Positions 33,441-45,700 of a stretch of DNA of 64,000 nt are shown one piece after another; position 1 is the stretch's first letter; each line of letters opens with the position of its first letter. A program made the position numbers and the translations under genes. Below the pieces are notes generated by a model. The model ran no database searches. It saw only the letters and a list, made by a program, of their open reading frames with translations, and was not told the origin of the DNA. Source of the DNA: Anthopleura xanthogrammica (Eukaryota; Cnidaria; Anthozoa; Actiniaria; Actiniidae); contig OZ025207.1 of assembly GCA_964019055.1 (NCBI GenBank), forward strand, positions 12,493,590 through 12,557,589, read 5' to 3'.

Positions 33441-35082
33441 GTAAGTCCAAGAAAAATAGTATTTCGTTTTGTGTGTAGTCTGTGTAGGAAGACAAACGCG
33501 CGCTTTTTCAATGAACTTTTTTCTCGAATTTTGTCCTCTAGATGATGTGTAAATATTCTTACGACTAAAAAAAACTAAGTCTGTTTTCGTTTGTGTAAAA
33601 ACACAGTTACTAAAAAGCTTTAATTTAATAACAATGTACACGAATCAGCCATTTTATTGTTTTACTAGTATTCATTAATCCCGTCTTTTACTGCCTAATA
33701 AACCTTCTGTTTTGAGAGAGATTTTATTTCAAGGCAGTCGAAAGCGAACAGACCAAAGAGTTTCAGTTTATTCAGCATTTTGTGTGACAAGCTATTTACG
33801 AAGTCATCTCAAATTGACTTGAACAGAAAGCTACAGACCACATCAAGGCATTCCTTTCGATTCATTCATTCTCAAAAGGTAAATATAAGTTGACAAGGCT
33901 ATTGTCCGCCTTTTTTTGTTAAGTTATATTAGTCTACATTAACAATTTTTTGCGGTTTTATAGAAAGGTTTTTCAGAGGTAGGCGACTCTCAGCCGTCTT
34001 TCTCTTTCATTATCGAATTTTGGGGAAATACCTATGTTAATATGATTATATTGGGCCTTAATTCTTTACTTCTAGACATTTGTAGGCGATTTTAAGCGTC
34101 TGGAATTAATACGGATGTCAACTTTGAGGCTACAAGTCTGAATAGCTTGTGTTGCTATGGTTACCGTACGCCTGAATTACCATCTACGAACACGTGGGTG
34201 ACACGTGCAACATCCTAGTACGAATAATTGTACATCTGTCGTAAAGTTCGTCTTTCTTGAACTTTAGTGAAATTTATAGCGATGTTCCACTTGTTTTGAT
34301 ATTGGATGTTACAATCAATCATTGCCGAAGTAACTGAAGGGTTTACCAGTTCAGTCTGACAGCATGGCGAGCAAAGGTTATCACTCTAAGGAAGGGTACT
34401 TCTTGGTTATTGGAGAAGGAGATCTCGTGTATTGAACATAAACAGAATATAAGAATCAATCTTTTTCTATTCAAAAATGTTCAATTTTTCTTGTCAATTC
34501 CAACGGTCACAAAATTATCCACTTAAGAGCTAATGAGGAGAGTCATTGTCATGACAACGGAGTGAAAAAGAAGAGCCAAAATTCCCCACCCCCTCCCAGA
34601 GAAAACAAGAATTATCGTTCTAAAAGAAGGCAAAGTTACCGAAAATTTTAATCAAATACTAAGTCGACATTAGTTTTTAACTTGTTTTTGCATTATTAGT
34701 GTAGAGCTGTATATAAAGGTAGATAAATAGCAAACAAAAGATATATTGTCCGGTAGTCAGTCAACTGGCAGAAAAACAATACAATAAGAATATAAAACAA
34801 GGACAATAGGTTAACATAACTTATCATGATCATGGTAATATAAGTTGGATGTCGACCTATAGGCGAATGGTACGTCATCTGATATAGGCAGAATCATTTG
34901 GATGATTTCCACGCAGAATACATTTTCTATCGTACCATTTTCTATCTGTTCTTGGTCATTCCGTATTGTGGATTTTCTTCGATTTTGAAGTGAATTTCAG
35001 TCGAGTGTTGACTCAGGATTCCAACATCTGCACAACACATCTTGGCGACAGCGTTTCGCTAAGTGAGAGACGGAAGTCTAAC

Positions 35083-35533
35083 ATGGCTTCAGTTCCAAGA
35101 TCTGCGGAGAAGACGATCGGGCTTCAGCGCCAAGTGGGCCTATTGGGAGGAATTTCTATCATAGTAGGAACGATGATAGGGTCAGGGATCTTTGCCTCAC
35201 CTCGTTGGGTCATGGTAAACGCCGGTTCCGTAGGGCTAACTCTTCTCGTATGGGCTCTATGTGGTGTACTAAGTCTCCTAGGCTCACTGGTCTACATCGA
35301 ACTTGGTCTAGCGATCAAGGCGTCTGGCGGCGAGTATACCTATTATAAAGAGGCTTTCGGTCCCATCGCTTCTTTTATGTACTCCTGGACATGTGTGTTG
35401 GCCACTCGCCCTGCTTCGCTGGCTATAACACTCTTGACGTTCGGTTCTTATACATTGGAGCCATTTTATCCGCAGTGCAGTGACCGGAAAGATTTAGTTC
35501 CTATTGTAAAGATTCTCGCCGCAGCAGCTATCG
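35083..35533 (+). CDS. SLC7 locus variable first exon V3
   Basis: Encodes 150 residues plus one base, the shortest of the five because the cytosolic tail before TM1 is only about 20 residues. GSGIF is at 33-37, KASGGEYTY follows TM2, TM3 carries WTCVLATRPASLAI, and the presumed heavy-chain cysteine is Cys132 (YPQCSDR). Ends GCTATCG|gtaaga, phase 1. With the shared exons the protein is 485 aa, close to human b0,+AT (487). The start is the first ATG in an open frame that stays open about 115 bases further upstream without another ATG. Confidence 0.87.
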
Positions 35534-37356
35534 GTAAGAACTGACCTATAATCTCGTGATTTAGAGATAAAAATATATGATTTGAATGAGAGGTAAGGTT
35601 TCACGAGATCTAGTGAATGTTTTGAAAAGCCATAACTGGATCCTCGTCGTCATTTCCGTCGAGTAAGGTCGTAATAATATTTAAATTTTTTGACCTTGTC
35701 AAACCGACATGTCTTAGATAACATGGCAAGTATCTGATTACTTTGTTTTGACTCTCAACGTACGCGTCGACAGACAAAGCGCGGGAAAATACGTTGAAAC
35801 CACTACGCATGTTCGGAAATTGGCGGGAATATCAATCTCGTCCCCAGACCCTGCGTTTCTCCGTTTCTGCGTTGGTCACCTCTCAAGCGAAATGCAGGCC
35901 CTGGGGATGAGATTGTGGGAATGTATGGCATCGTTTACCGACCTCGCTATTCAAGTACCGTAATACAAGACTCTAGTCTTTAATGTCGGATTATTTTTAC
36001 TTCTAAATCCAATCTTGCGAACCTGCGAACCTTACAAGGTTAGCTTTCTGTTTTATATTTATCGGGACGCCCACTATGAGGTTCTTCAGAAGTCTTGCAG
36101 TGATCGAGCTCGAAAAGGGAGTATTAAATAAGGACAGCATAGGTTTTTGTATCATTCGCCAACTATTTCATAACTTTTGAAGCAAACAAGGAACTCAACA
36201 AGTACAGTACGCACATGCGCAGTCATGTCTCACTAGTACTCGGTACCAGTTTCTCGGAGGCTTCACTCGATCTCTCCATTACGAACTAGTAAGCCCTGCA
36301 GACCAGATCATGGTCTATTTTTTAACCTTTTGAAAGGTTAACGCAAATCTTTTATATGGCTAAAGGCGCTTGGTCAAGTTTTCCGGTGATTATATCAAGA
36401 CTCTAAGGAGGAATGTTGGAATAATGCCACTTCTATCTCTATATTCTATTCTTTCATACCTTTCTCCTTGTTATTCATCGGGCCAGCTACTCGGATTAAG
36501 TCCAAGAAATACGATACGACATTTTTATCTATCTATCGACCGTGGAAATATCATCCAGATAAATTAATACCTTGAATTTGGTATGTTGGACTTTACCGCA
36601 AACTAAACGTACTATCCACACTTGGTGGTGGTGTTGCAGAAGCCCGTCTTCACTCTCAACACAGGGCGACTAGTCAGTCGTGTTTCGTGACGTCCAGAGA
36701 CATGATGGCCTTTAGACGACCCCACCCAACGGCTCATAACTTGTGCCGTCCAATCTTCTTGACCTTTTGGTTCCCACTTACGAAGAACCAAAATGACAAC
36801 AATATAATCTACGCATGCTCATCAACTGCATTACTGAGGGAAAACACTTGATGTTGGAATGCGCGCAGATTTTCATATCGTTACTCCTTGACATTGAAAA
36901 CATATGATATCATGGCTTATATTACCTCCTTTCTCAGAATTTTCCTTTCTTATTTTGGCTTTGTAAAGGACATCGGTCAACAGATTCACAAATCCGCAAA
37001 TCAGAGTTAACACACTCGCACGCGGCGGAAGTCTGAATAAAGCTTCTTTTGTAAATAGGCGCATTTTTTTACGAGTTCTCGTAAAAATGTCTTTATAGTT
37101 TTCCTTGAGGGTCCATAAGTTCAAATGTGTTGATGAAGATAGTTTTGTATACTGATGACTTGGCTACCAATCATCAACGGAAGGATGTGTATATTCTGTT
37201 ACTGTTGGGCATCGGGTCATCACTGGTTTCCTCTAACATTTAACCCTTCATCATCATATGTGAGAGTAGAGTTGTTATAGTTCGTTTTCGCGTGATTTGG
37301 TCCTACTCTGCATGAGTGTTCATGTCCCTCCGGAAACTCAACACTCCTAAAGTCTT

Positions 37357-37529
37357 AGAGGTTTTGCACCATTACGTGCCTGCAGCCTCGTAAGATGACA
37401 GGGACAGGATAGGATAATACAAACGTTTTACATGAGAAAGAATTCAATTCCCGACCGAGAGAAAAGGGATTTTTATTGTTTTTCCATCTAACATGGCCGA
37501 TGTATGGCACGTGATGGTGCAAACCCTCC
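37357..37529. repeat. Fold-back element related to 677-855
   Basis: Left arm GAGGTTTTGCACCATTACGTGCC and right arm GGCACGTGATGGTGCAAACCCTC pair. The same phrases form the arms at 677-855, so it is a diverged family member, between V3 and V4. Confidence 0.68.
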
Positions 37530-37689
37530 ATTGGTTAGTAGAACGAGGACCGTCAAAGTATATAGTTTTTGAGCCTTCCATCCTCATAGAGTTGCTTGTT
37601 GCATGGTTCTCTTCTGTATTTCAAAGGTTTTTTTCTCATGATAAGTATGCACTCTTAAAGTCTTGGTGGCGACGTGATATTGTGAAGCA

Positions 37690-37925
37690 CGACTTGCATA
37701 GCGGTGAGAGTCATTGCTCGCCTCTAACCAGTGCGATCCGGGTTCGTGTCCCGCCAGGCTCGGAGTCGTATATGAGTAGAGCTAGTTATTGGTTCTCTCC
37801 TGTGCTTCGAAGGTTTTTTTTTCCGGTTTTCCTCCCTCCACAAAAATCAAGTTCTAAATTCCAATTCAAACATGGAACGAGGGCCACAGGTTTGTTAGCC
37901 ACTGGCTACCCTTGTAAAAACAAGG
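37690..37925 (+). repeat. SINE family B copy, plus orientation
   Basis: tRNA-like head with B box GATCCGGGTTCGTGTCCCGC, then TGAGTAGAG.TAGTTATTGG, CGGTTTTCCTCCCTCCACAA, TTCTAAATTCCAATTC and CACAGGTTTGTTAGCCACTG. Nearly complete; located between V3 and V4. Confidence 0.78.
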
Positions 37926-38238
37926 ACTTTTTTTTTTAATTGTACGTTGGCCACAGCTAGACAGTGCCCTCACGAACTAAAGGCGATTATCTCTCATCAA
38001 TAGATTAACTAACGTCTGTTAAGGTCACAATCAATGGATTTATTCAAACCCCGTGAGGAGCTCACTTCCCTTACGTGGATCCCTAAGTTGTTTCTGATTT
38101 TAGAAGCAGTTTGCACGTGTCCTGAAAGGCCGAAGTCCAAGATTAAGTATAGTTATATTAGTGCGAGGAACAGCTGTAAACGCAGAGTTCCTTTTGAATA
38201 TTCAAATACAACTCAAAGTAACAACTACACGACTGAAT

Positions 38239-38701
38239 ATGGTCGAGGTTTCTCCTGCTTCTAGCAAGCAGTCACCAAGTACTTTAGCCCTACAAAGAAC
38301 ACTAGGGCCTGTTGGAGGAATTTCTTTGATGGTAGGGCTCATGATTGGGTCCGGTATCTTTGCGTCAGCCAGATGGGTGATGGTGTACGCAGGGTCTGGA
38401 GGCCTGACGCTAATTATCTGGAGCCTTTGTGGACTTTTGAGCATCTTTGGTGCTTTGAGTTACTTGGAGCTTGGTCTTGCTATACCTAAATCTGGTGGTG
38501 AATACAGCTACTTGAAAGAAAGCTTTGGACCTCTCCCTGCGTTCATGTTCGCCTGGACGACAGTTTTGGTCAATAAACCGTCGGCCTTGGCGATTATTCT
38601 TCTGACTTTTGCATCGTATGTTATTGAGGCGATCTTTCCTGGCTGTAGCAGTAGACCAGAGATGATACCGCTAACAAAACTTCTGGCTGCGTCAGCTATT
38701 G
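38239..38701 (+). CDS. SLC7 locus variable first exon V4
   Basis: Encodes 154 residues plus one base. GSGIF is at 37-41, PKSGGEYSY follows TM2, TM3 carries WTTVLVNKPSALAI, and the presumed heavy-chain cysteine is Cys136 (FPGCSSR). Ends GCTATTG|gtaagc, phase 1. With the shared exons the protein is 489 aa. It is in the SGGEY group with V2 and V3, but differs at TM1 (GLMIGSGIFASARW) and at the residues before the TM3 Lys-Pro. The frame is open further upstream (to about 38161) without another ATG. Confidence 0.87.
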
Positions 38702-40139
38702 GTAAGCAAAACAGGGATTGAAAGAATTTCAAACTCGTGTCGAAATATAAGGTAGAGCTAGCTTATCCATGCATGCGTTTCCTCAGCGCCTAGGCCATAA
38801 CCTGGCAGGGACCTTAAACATCAGGCAAAGTACTTGCCAGTACTTTTTTTAATTTTTTTCTCTTTCGGAATTCTCGGAATTTCTCCGAATTCTCCTGTAG
38901 AATTTTCATTTCTCAATAAAATAGTTTTGCACGTACAATGTATCGTTCTAAGACTTCAAGCTATAGACTGAAAACTTATAGTCGCAGCGGGAAAAAGCTT
39001 CTTAATCCCTTTTGGCTCGACCGTAGCTTATAGTGATCTTGAAAGGAAATCCCTAGAATTGTTAGCATACTTCCTGGAAATCCACATGTCACATGATGGC
39101 CAAGCACAGCTTGGTAGTCTAACATTGACGCACTAGGGTGAAAACCTTATCGTTAAAAGTCTATTAATAGATTATTAATATTTTAATAGTAGATTAATAG
39201 ATTATAGTTTTCTTTTTACACGGCATTAATATTATTTTCGCAAAAAGTTTTTTTTATTCATTTTTTCATTTTTTTAAATATTTTTTATTTTTTGTATGTT
39301 TGTTATATTTCCTTACTTCATTAATTATATTTTTCTTAAGGGTTGCTTTGAGGGATGGTTAGTATATTTTACATGGCAAATTGTCAGGGTCTACGGATCC
39401 CAGCGGATCATCCCTATCACTGAACCACCCCTAGTAACCCTCGCCCCCCGGACTTCAATATAGGGTATATTCCTGTACTGGCTCACTGAATAATCGCCAC
39501 CCCTCAGAGGTTCCTAAGGTCAAGATTTAGGCGGAAGCCTTGATTGGTTGACATGCAAGTACCATATTTCCGGTGTATTACCGTGTTTGAATACCTAGGT
39601 TATCTCTCCAAGTCTCCCGGTCTTGTCACGAAAGTTTATAGATATGAGTGAGCGCGGTCCAAAGTCCAACTACTTGCCTAACAACGAACGTACGCCACAT
39701 AGACACAAAGTTCGAGTGCGTACCATGATAAACATAAGTGATAAGGGTCTAGAATCGAATCTTGTACACGTTCCGGTAACGCGATGAACTCAACTGCTCA
39801 AAGGTGTAAACCCTCGAAGGAATCATTTTCTTCCAGCCTCAAGAACCTCATGATTTTTTCACCAATTTATGTTATTCTAAGAGATGTAAAAGTAATGGTT
39901 TCTGTAGCAATACAACTTACCTTCCATATTCCTTTTTTTATGTGGTTGACTTTCCTAATTATTATACCATAGGTGTAACGCTGATTGCAATAACAGCCGC
40001 TATTCACTTTTAGAAATAAAAACTAATTTTTAAAAATGAACACCACCATCAGAAAGAGGAAGCAGAAATATGGATTTTTGGAAAGTTTTATTGCTATAAA
40101 TCGAATTCCAGTGAAGTTATTTGGAGTCAAAATTACAGA

Positions 40140-40396
40140 GATTTGTATGTGTTCAGTGCGAGTTCGAGTCCCGCTGTGGCCACTAGCTGAGACTGTATTT
40201 GTCCCGATTTCGATAAGGTCAAATTCAGCCTCTCATGCTTGTGAATAGCCAACTGGTTTGCCTCCTTACCAGTTGGGTTTCTTAATAACACTTTAATTTG
40301 TAATTATTATTAGTTTATTTGTGTCTATTTATATAAGCGCATTGAGATTTGTAATGTGATGCGCTAAGAATTCTATTATTATTATTTCATTCAACT
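40140..40396 (+). repeat. SINE with B-box head and (ATT)n tail
   Basis: B-box-like GTGCGAGTTCGAGTCCCGC at the left, a body of about 170 bases, then AAGCGCATTGAGATTTGTAA, GATGCGCTAAGAATTCTATT and an (ATT)n tail. The tail type matches 6850-6945. Lies between V4 and V5. Confidence 0.62.
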
Positions 40397-40812
40397 GAGG
40401 ACTGACTATCCTCGTTCTGGTGTTTTTCCAGTGTTTTTCACAATTCTAAATTCTCATAACTTCTCGAAAGTTTAATATTTCTACCTCACGCTTTCTAACT
40501 TTGTTTATATCCGTCATTCAAATCTATAATTTTAATGTAGTGTTTAATAAAAAAATATGACAATGAAGTGGCGGCCATTATTGCATTCGGACGTAAAACT
40601 TTACAATTGTTCGGAGAATTCTCGGCCAGTATTCGTAAACACCGACGAAGTCAAGTGCAATTTGATCCGGCGTAGCGCACATGTCAACAATAGCCCGATT
40701 GTGATTATGGCCAATTATGGACTTACGTCTCGTGTGACACAGGAACGCCGATCTTGCAACATGTCCTACGACGGCAACTGAAACACCCTTTGAATAATAA
40801 TTCTAGTTCGCA

Positions 40813-41371
40813 ATGGAGAATAAATCGTTTGTCTCTGATGACCATCTGGCTCTGAAAACTCCAGAAGCTCTACGACGAAATACGACCAGCAAAACAGCCA
40901 CAGAGGGTGCAGAGAAATGCGTTCATACCACCAAATCATCCAGCGCCCTCAAGCCCGAAGTAGGTCTCATAAGTGGAATCTCATTGATCATTGGAACCAT
41001 GATTGGTAGCGGTATATTTGCTTCAGCAAAAGGGGTGTTTTCTAAAGCAGGATCACCAGGGATGGGGCTTGTGACATGGGCTTCTTGTGGAGTGATATCC
41101 ATGCTAGGTGCTCTATGTTACGCTGAGTTAGGAACCACCATCGTCAAGTCTGGCGCCGAGTACGCGTACTTGAAGTATGGGTTCGGGAATCCCGCAGGGT
41201 TTCTGTATGCGTGGACATCTACAGTTCTCTTGAAGCCTTCACAACTGGCTATAGTAGCTCTTGCGTTTGGACAATATGTCATTGAACCTTTCTTTCCACT
41301 GTGTTCGATCCTCAGCCCTAATCGTGTCGACCTCAATATCCTGACGAAAATCTTGGCCGCTTTTTGCATCG
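40813..41371 (+). CDS. SLC7 locus variable first exon V5
   Basis: Encodes 186 residues plus one base, the V exon nearest the shared exons (1.3 kb away). An in-frame TAG lies 9 bases before the ATG. GSGIF is at 65-69, VKSGAEYAY follows TM2, TM3 carries WTSTVLLKPSQLAI, and the presumed heavy-chain cysteine is Cys154 (FPLCSIL). The TM3-TM4 loop is about four residues longer than in the others. Ends TGCATCG|gtagga, phase 1, with a weaker donor than V1-V4. With the shared exons the protein is 521 aa. Closest to V1. On its own, V5 plus the shared exons is a conventional SLC7 gene. Confidence 0.9.
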
Positions 41372-42401
41372 GTAGGAGTTTTACTCTAATCTCTTCAAGC
41401 TCTAATTGTGCTGTTATGTTATTCTTTTAAGCTATTTTAAGTCAACATGGGATGTTTATTACTATTGAACTCGTTCGTATAGGTCGTAACATTTGACATT
41501 ACTTTGGAAAACGTTTCGAAAATACTTCATAGGAAGTCAAACAAGTTGTCACACGTACGGCAAATTTCTCTGGATTTTTTGGCTTGCCAAATATGGCTGT
41601 TTATTTTTGCTATAATTGATTCAAAACTGCAAGCCCTTCCAGAAACATCCTACAAAAGTTTATTGATTTATCTATGCGGGGAAGAAATTCCCTACTTTTT
41701 TGAATTTTCTCAAATCCATCACAGTCGAGACTGACCCACTGGTCTCGTACATGCCTCAAGTATACTCAAGACAAAACAGTCCCCAACCACCCGTCCTAAG
41801 ACTGAATTTACTGTGTTTTGGTGATTTTGATTTTGACAGCCATTTTACTAGCTGTATTTATCACTTGATAGAATTATTAACCTTAAAGGTCGTGGAAATT
41901 GATTGAAAAAATCAAGTACGTAGACGAAAGAGTCCCGAAAAACATCCAAGAATATTGTGCTATCTTTCTCCTTTTGTATCCATCATTTACCATGCAGTTT
42001 TACACGTACAATTTCTCTTATACTGGAAATTTGCCTAAGCGAAGACTCACGGTAGTTTCCTTTTGTTTTCAACTGCGGGTTCAGTATTTGTAGAGTGAAC
42101 GTTTTGTACAGTAGCCAGATTGACTCTTGCTGAAGTTGATTGCATTGACCGTATGACAAGAATGTAGCGTACAATCAATGTAACGAAAACAGGCCGAAAC
42201 TACTGAAGTAACGCGTCTTTGCATGTAACTACGGCAAATAATTTTTTCTCGAAGAAGATATTTTAGACTTTAGAAATTACTGGATTTTTTTTTACGAGAA
42301 GTCAGTAAATACGAAAAGTTTGAAATGATTTGTGTGCCATTGTACATGCGAGAAAGTTTCTCTTTTACATGAGTCTGTTGGAACCGACCAACTGCCTGTG
42401 T

Positions 42402-42521
42402 AGTAGCCTCCTCCGCAGGCAACTCTAAACTACTCTCTAGCAAGCGCGGTTTACTATAGCTGGCTTCGTGTGCCAACGGAAGCCCGAGGATCCCAAAGGA
42501 GATGCCTGCGGAGGAGGCTAC
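42402..42521. repeat. Fold-back element
   Basis: Arms GTAGCCTCCTCCGCAGGC and GCCTGCGGAGGAGGCTAC are perfect inverted repeats separated by about 85 bases, just upstream of the first shared SLC7 exon. Confidence 0.75.
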
Positions 42522-42716
42522 CTGTATAGTACGTCTAAATATATTTTTTAGGCTCTCATTTTACAGAGAAGAAGCTTTTTTCTGTACAAGCAGATGGTGC
42601 ATGTCTCTTGTCTCTGGCTTGACACGAAAACCCTTTACACATTACCTTATGCTAACACACACACATCAAATATTGATTCAAAAGTCTTATATCTTTTGTT
42701 CTTGTCTCCTTCACAG

Positions 42717-45700
42717 CAATCATCACCTTTGTCAACTGTTTTAGTGTGCGATGGGCTACTAGGATGCAAATCATCTTCACAGGCTGCAAACTGGTAGCCA
42801 TTGCTATGCTTATTATTACTGGACTTGTACGACTTGGACAAGGTGAGACTGGCTTACCCAAGCCATTTTTAAATAATCAGCGTAGTAAGCTTGCCCGCGT
42901 TGGGTGAGCATGTTCTTCCCCAACATTTCGAATTTCTTTCTACACAAGATATGATAGCTACTTAGATCCCCCCGCCCCTATGTACCACCTCCTCCCCAAA
43001 ACAATGACAGAGCTTAGCCTTTGCTCCGTGGTTTTGTGTTACACACAGAAAGAACGTGTGCATGACATTACGTTTCGTGACGCGACAGTACCGTGCGTGA
43101 TTTTCTGTTCATGCTGGTATGCGAAGTAGATTTCATATGACAGAAAGGTCACGGGATACCTCACCGTCCAGCACGTATTTGTGATACCGTTCAAACTCAG
43201 CAATACTACATTGTCGCAAGTCTAAGGCACCGTGCGGAATAGACCTCTTTGCCTAATATTTTCCCATTTCAGACCACGTGTCATTCTCTAGAGTATCATT
43301 TCTTTGCTTGTTAAAGGTTGCGCACGAGAAGACACGTGAATATGCATACAACTCAAACAAAGAATATTATTCTAAAGACAATACAACGTGGTCTGAAATG
43401 GGAAAAGTTAACATTACGTCCGAGCCGAAAACGTCTATTAACGATTCATTCCGTCAGAGTGCTTGCGCACAGTACCATCACGGTCACGGTGCGCAACGTC
43501 AATTTCATACTGTGCGTCGTTTTCTTAAGGTCATACGAAATGTAGCATTGAGTCAGAAGGAAGCTTAAGTAATTGTATTTCTCTATTTTTTTTCCCTAGG
43601 ATATACTGCTAGTTTTGAGAACTCATTCGCAGCTACAACTACTAGTGTTGGCATGGTAGGCTTTGCATTCTACAATGGTTTATGGGCCTACGATGGATGG
43701 TAAGATAACCCCCAGTACTGATGGATAGATGTGTCTAGTAGAGTAGTAGAGTAGTATGGTAGACCTTGTGTTCTACAATGGTTTATGGGCCTATGATGGA
43801 TGGTAAGATAACCCACAGTACTGATGGATAGATGTGTCTAGTAGAGTAGTAGAGTAGTATGGTAGACCTTGTGTTCTACAATGGTTTATGGGCCTATGAT
43901 GGATGGTATAAGATAACCCACAGTACTGATGGATAGATGTGTCTAGTAGAGTAGTAGAGTAGTATGGTAGACCTTGTGTTCTACAATGGTTTATGGGCCT
44001 ATGATGGATGGTAAGATAACCCACAGTACTGATGGATAGATGTGTCTAGTAGAGTAGTAGAGTAGTATGGTAGACCTTGTGTTCTACAATGGTTTATGGG
44101 CCTACGATGGATGGTAAGATAACCCACAGTACTGATGGATAGATGTGTCTAGTAGAGTAGTAGAGTAGTATGGTAGACCTTGTGTTCTACAATGGTTTAT
44201 GGGCCTATGATGGATGGTAAGATAACCCACAGTACTGATGGATAGATGTGTCTAGTAGAGTAGTAGAGTAGTATGGTAGACCTTGTGTTCTACAATGGTT
44301 TATGGGCCTATGATGGGTGGTAAGATAACCCACAGTACTGATGGATAGATGTGTCTAGTAGAGTAGTAGAGTAGTATGGTAGACCTTGTGTTCTACAATG
44401 GTTTATGGGCCTATGATGGATGGTATAAGATAACCCACAGTACTGATGGATAGATGTGTCTAGTAGAGTAGTAGAGTGGTATGGTAGACCTTGTGTTCTA
44501 CAATGGTTTATGGGCCTACGATGGATGGTAAGATAACCCACAGTACTGATGGATAGATGTGTCTAGTAGAGTAGTAGAGTAGTATGGTAGACCTTGTGTT
44601 CTACAATGGTTTATGGGCCTATGATGGGTGGTATAAGATAACCCACAGTACTGATGGATAGATGTGTCTAGTAGAGTAGTAGAGTAGTATGGTAGACCTT
44701 GTGTTCTACAATGGTTTATGGGCCTATGATGGGTGGTATAAGATAACCCACAGTACTGATGGATAGATGTGTCTAGTAGAGTAGTAGAGTAGTATGGTAG
44801 ACCTTGTGTTCTACAATGGTTTATGGGCCTATGATGGATGGTAAGATAACCCACAGTACTGATGGATAGATGTGTCTAGTAGAGTAGTAGAGTAGTATGG
44901 TAGACCTTGTGTTCTACAATGGTTTATGGGCCTATGATGGATGGTAAGATAACCCACAGTACTGATGGATAGATGTGTCTAGTAGAGTAGTAGAGTAGTA
45001 TGGTAGACCTTGTGTTCTACAATGGTTTATGGGCCTATGATGGGTGGTAAGATAACCCACAGTACTGATGGATAGATGTGTCTAGTAGAGTAGTAGAGTA
45101 GTATGGTAGACCTTGTGTTCTACAATGGTTTATGGGCCTATGATGGATGGTATAAGATAACCCACAGTACTGATGGATAGATGTGTCTAGTAGAGTAGTA
45201 GAGTGGTATGGTAGACCTTGTGTTCTACAATGGTTTATGGGCCTACGATGGATGGTAAGATAACCCACAGTACTGATGGATAGATGTGTCTAGTAGAGTA
45301 GTAGAGTAGTATGGTAGACCTTGTGTTCTACAATGGTTTATGGGCCTATGATGGGTGGTATAAGATAACCCACAGTACTGATGGATAGATGTGTCTAGTA
45401 GAGTAGTAGAGTGGTATGGTAGACCTTGTGTTCTACAATGGTTTATGGGCCTACGATGGATGGTAAGATAACCCACAGTACTGATGGATAGATGTGTCTA
45501 GTAGAGTAGTAGAGTAGTATGGTAGACCTTGTGTTCTACAATGGTTTATGGGCCTATGATGGGTGGTATAAGATAACCCACAGTACTGATGGATAGATGT
45601 GTCTAGTAGAGTAGTAGAGTAGTATGGTAGACCTTGTGTTCTACAATGGTTTATGGGCCTATGATGGGTGGTATAAGATAACCCACAGTACTGATGGATA

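Noticed and set aside
30053..38701. V1-V4 as four separate truncated pseudogenes
   Set aside because: All four are open from ATG to a good donor, keep TM1, TM3 and cysteine signatures, and share splice phase. Chance preservation is unlikely, although only transcripts can settle it.
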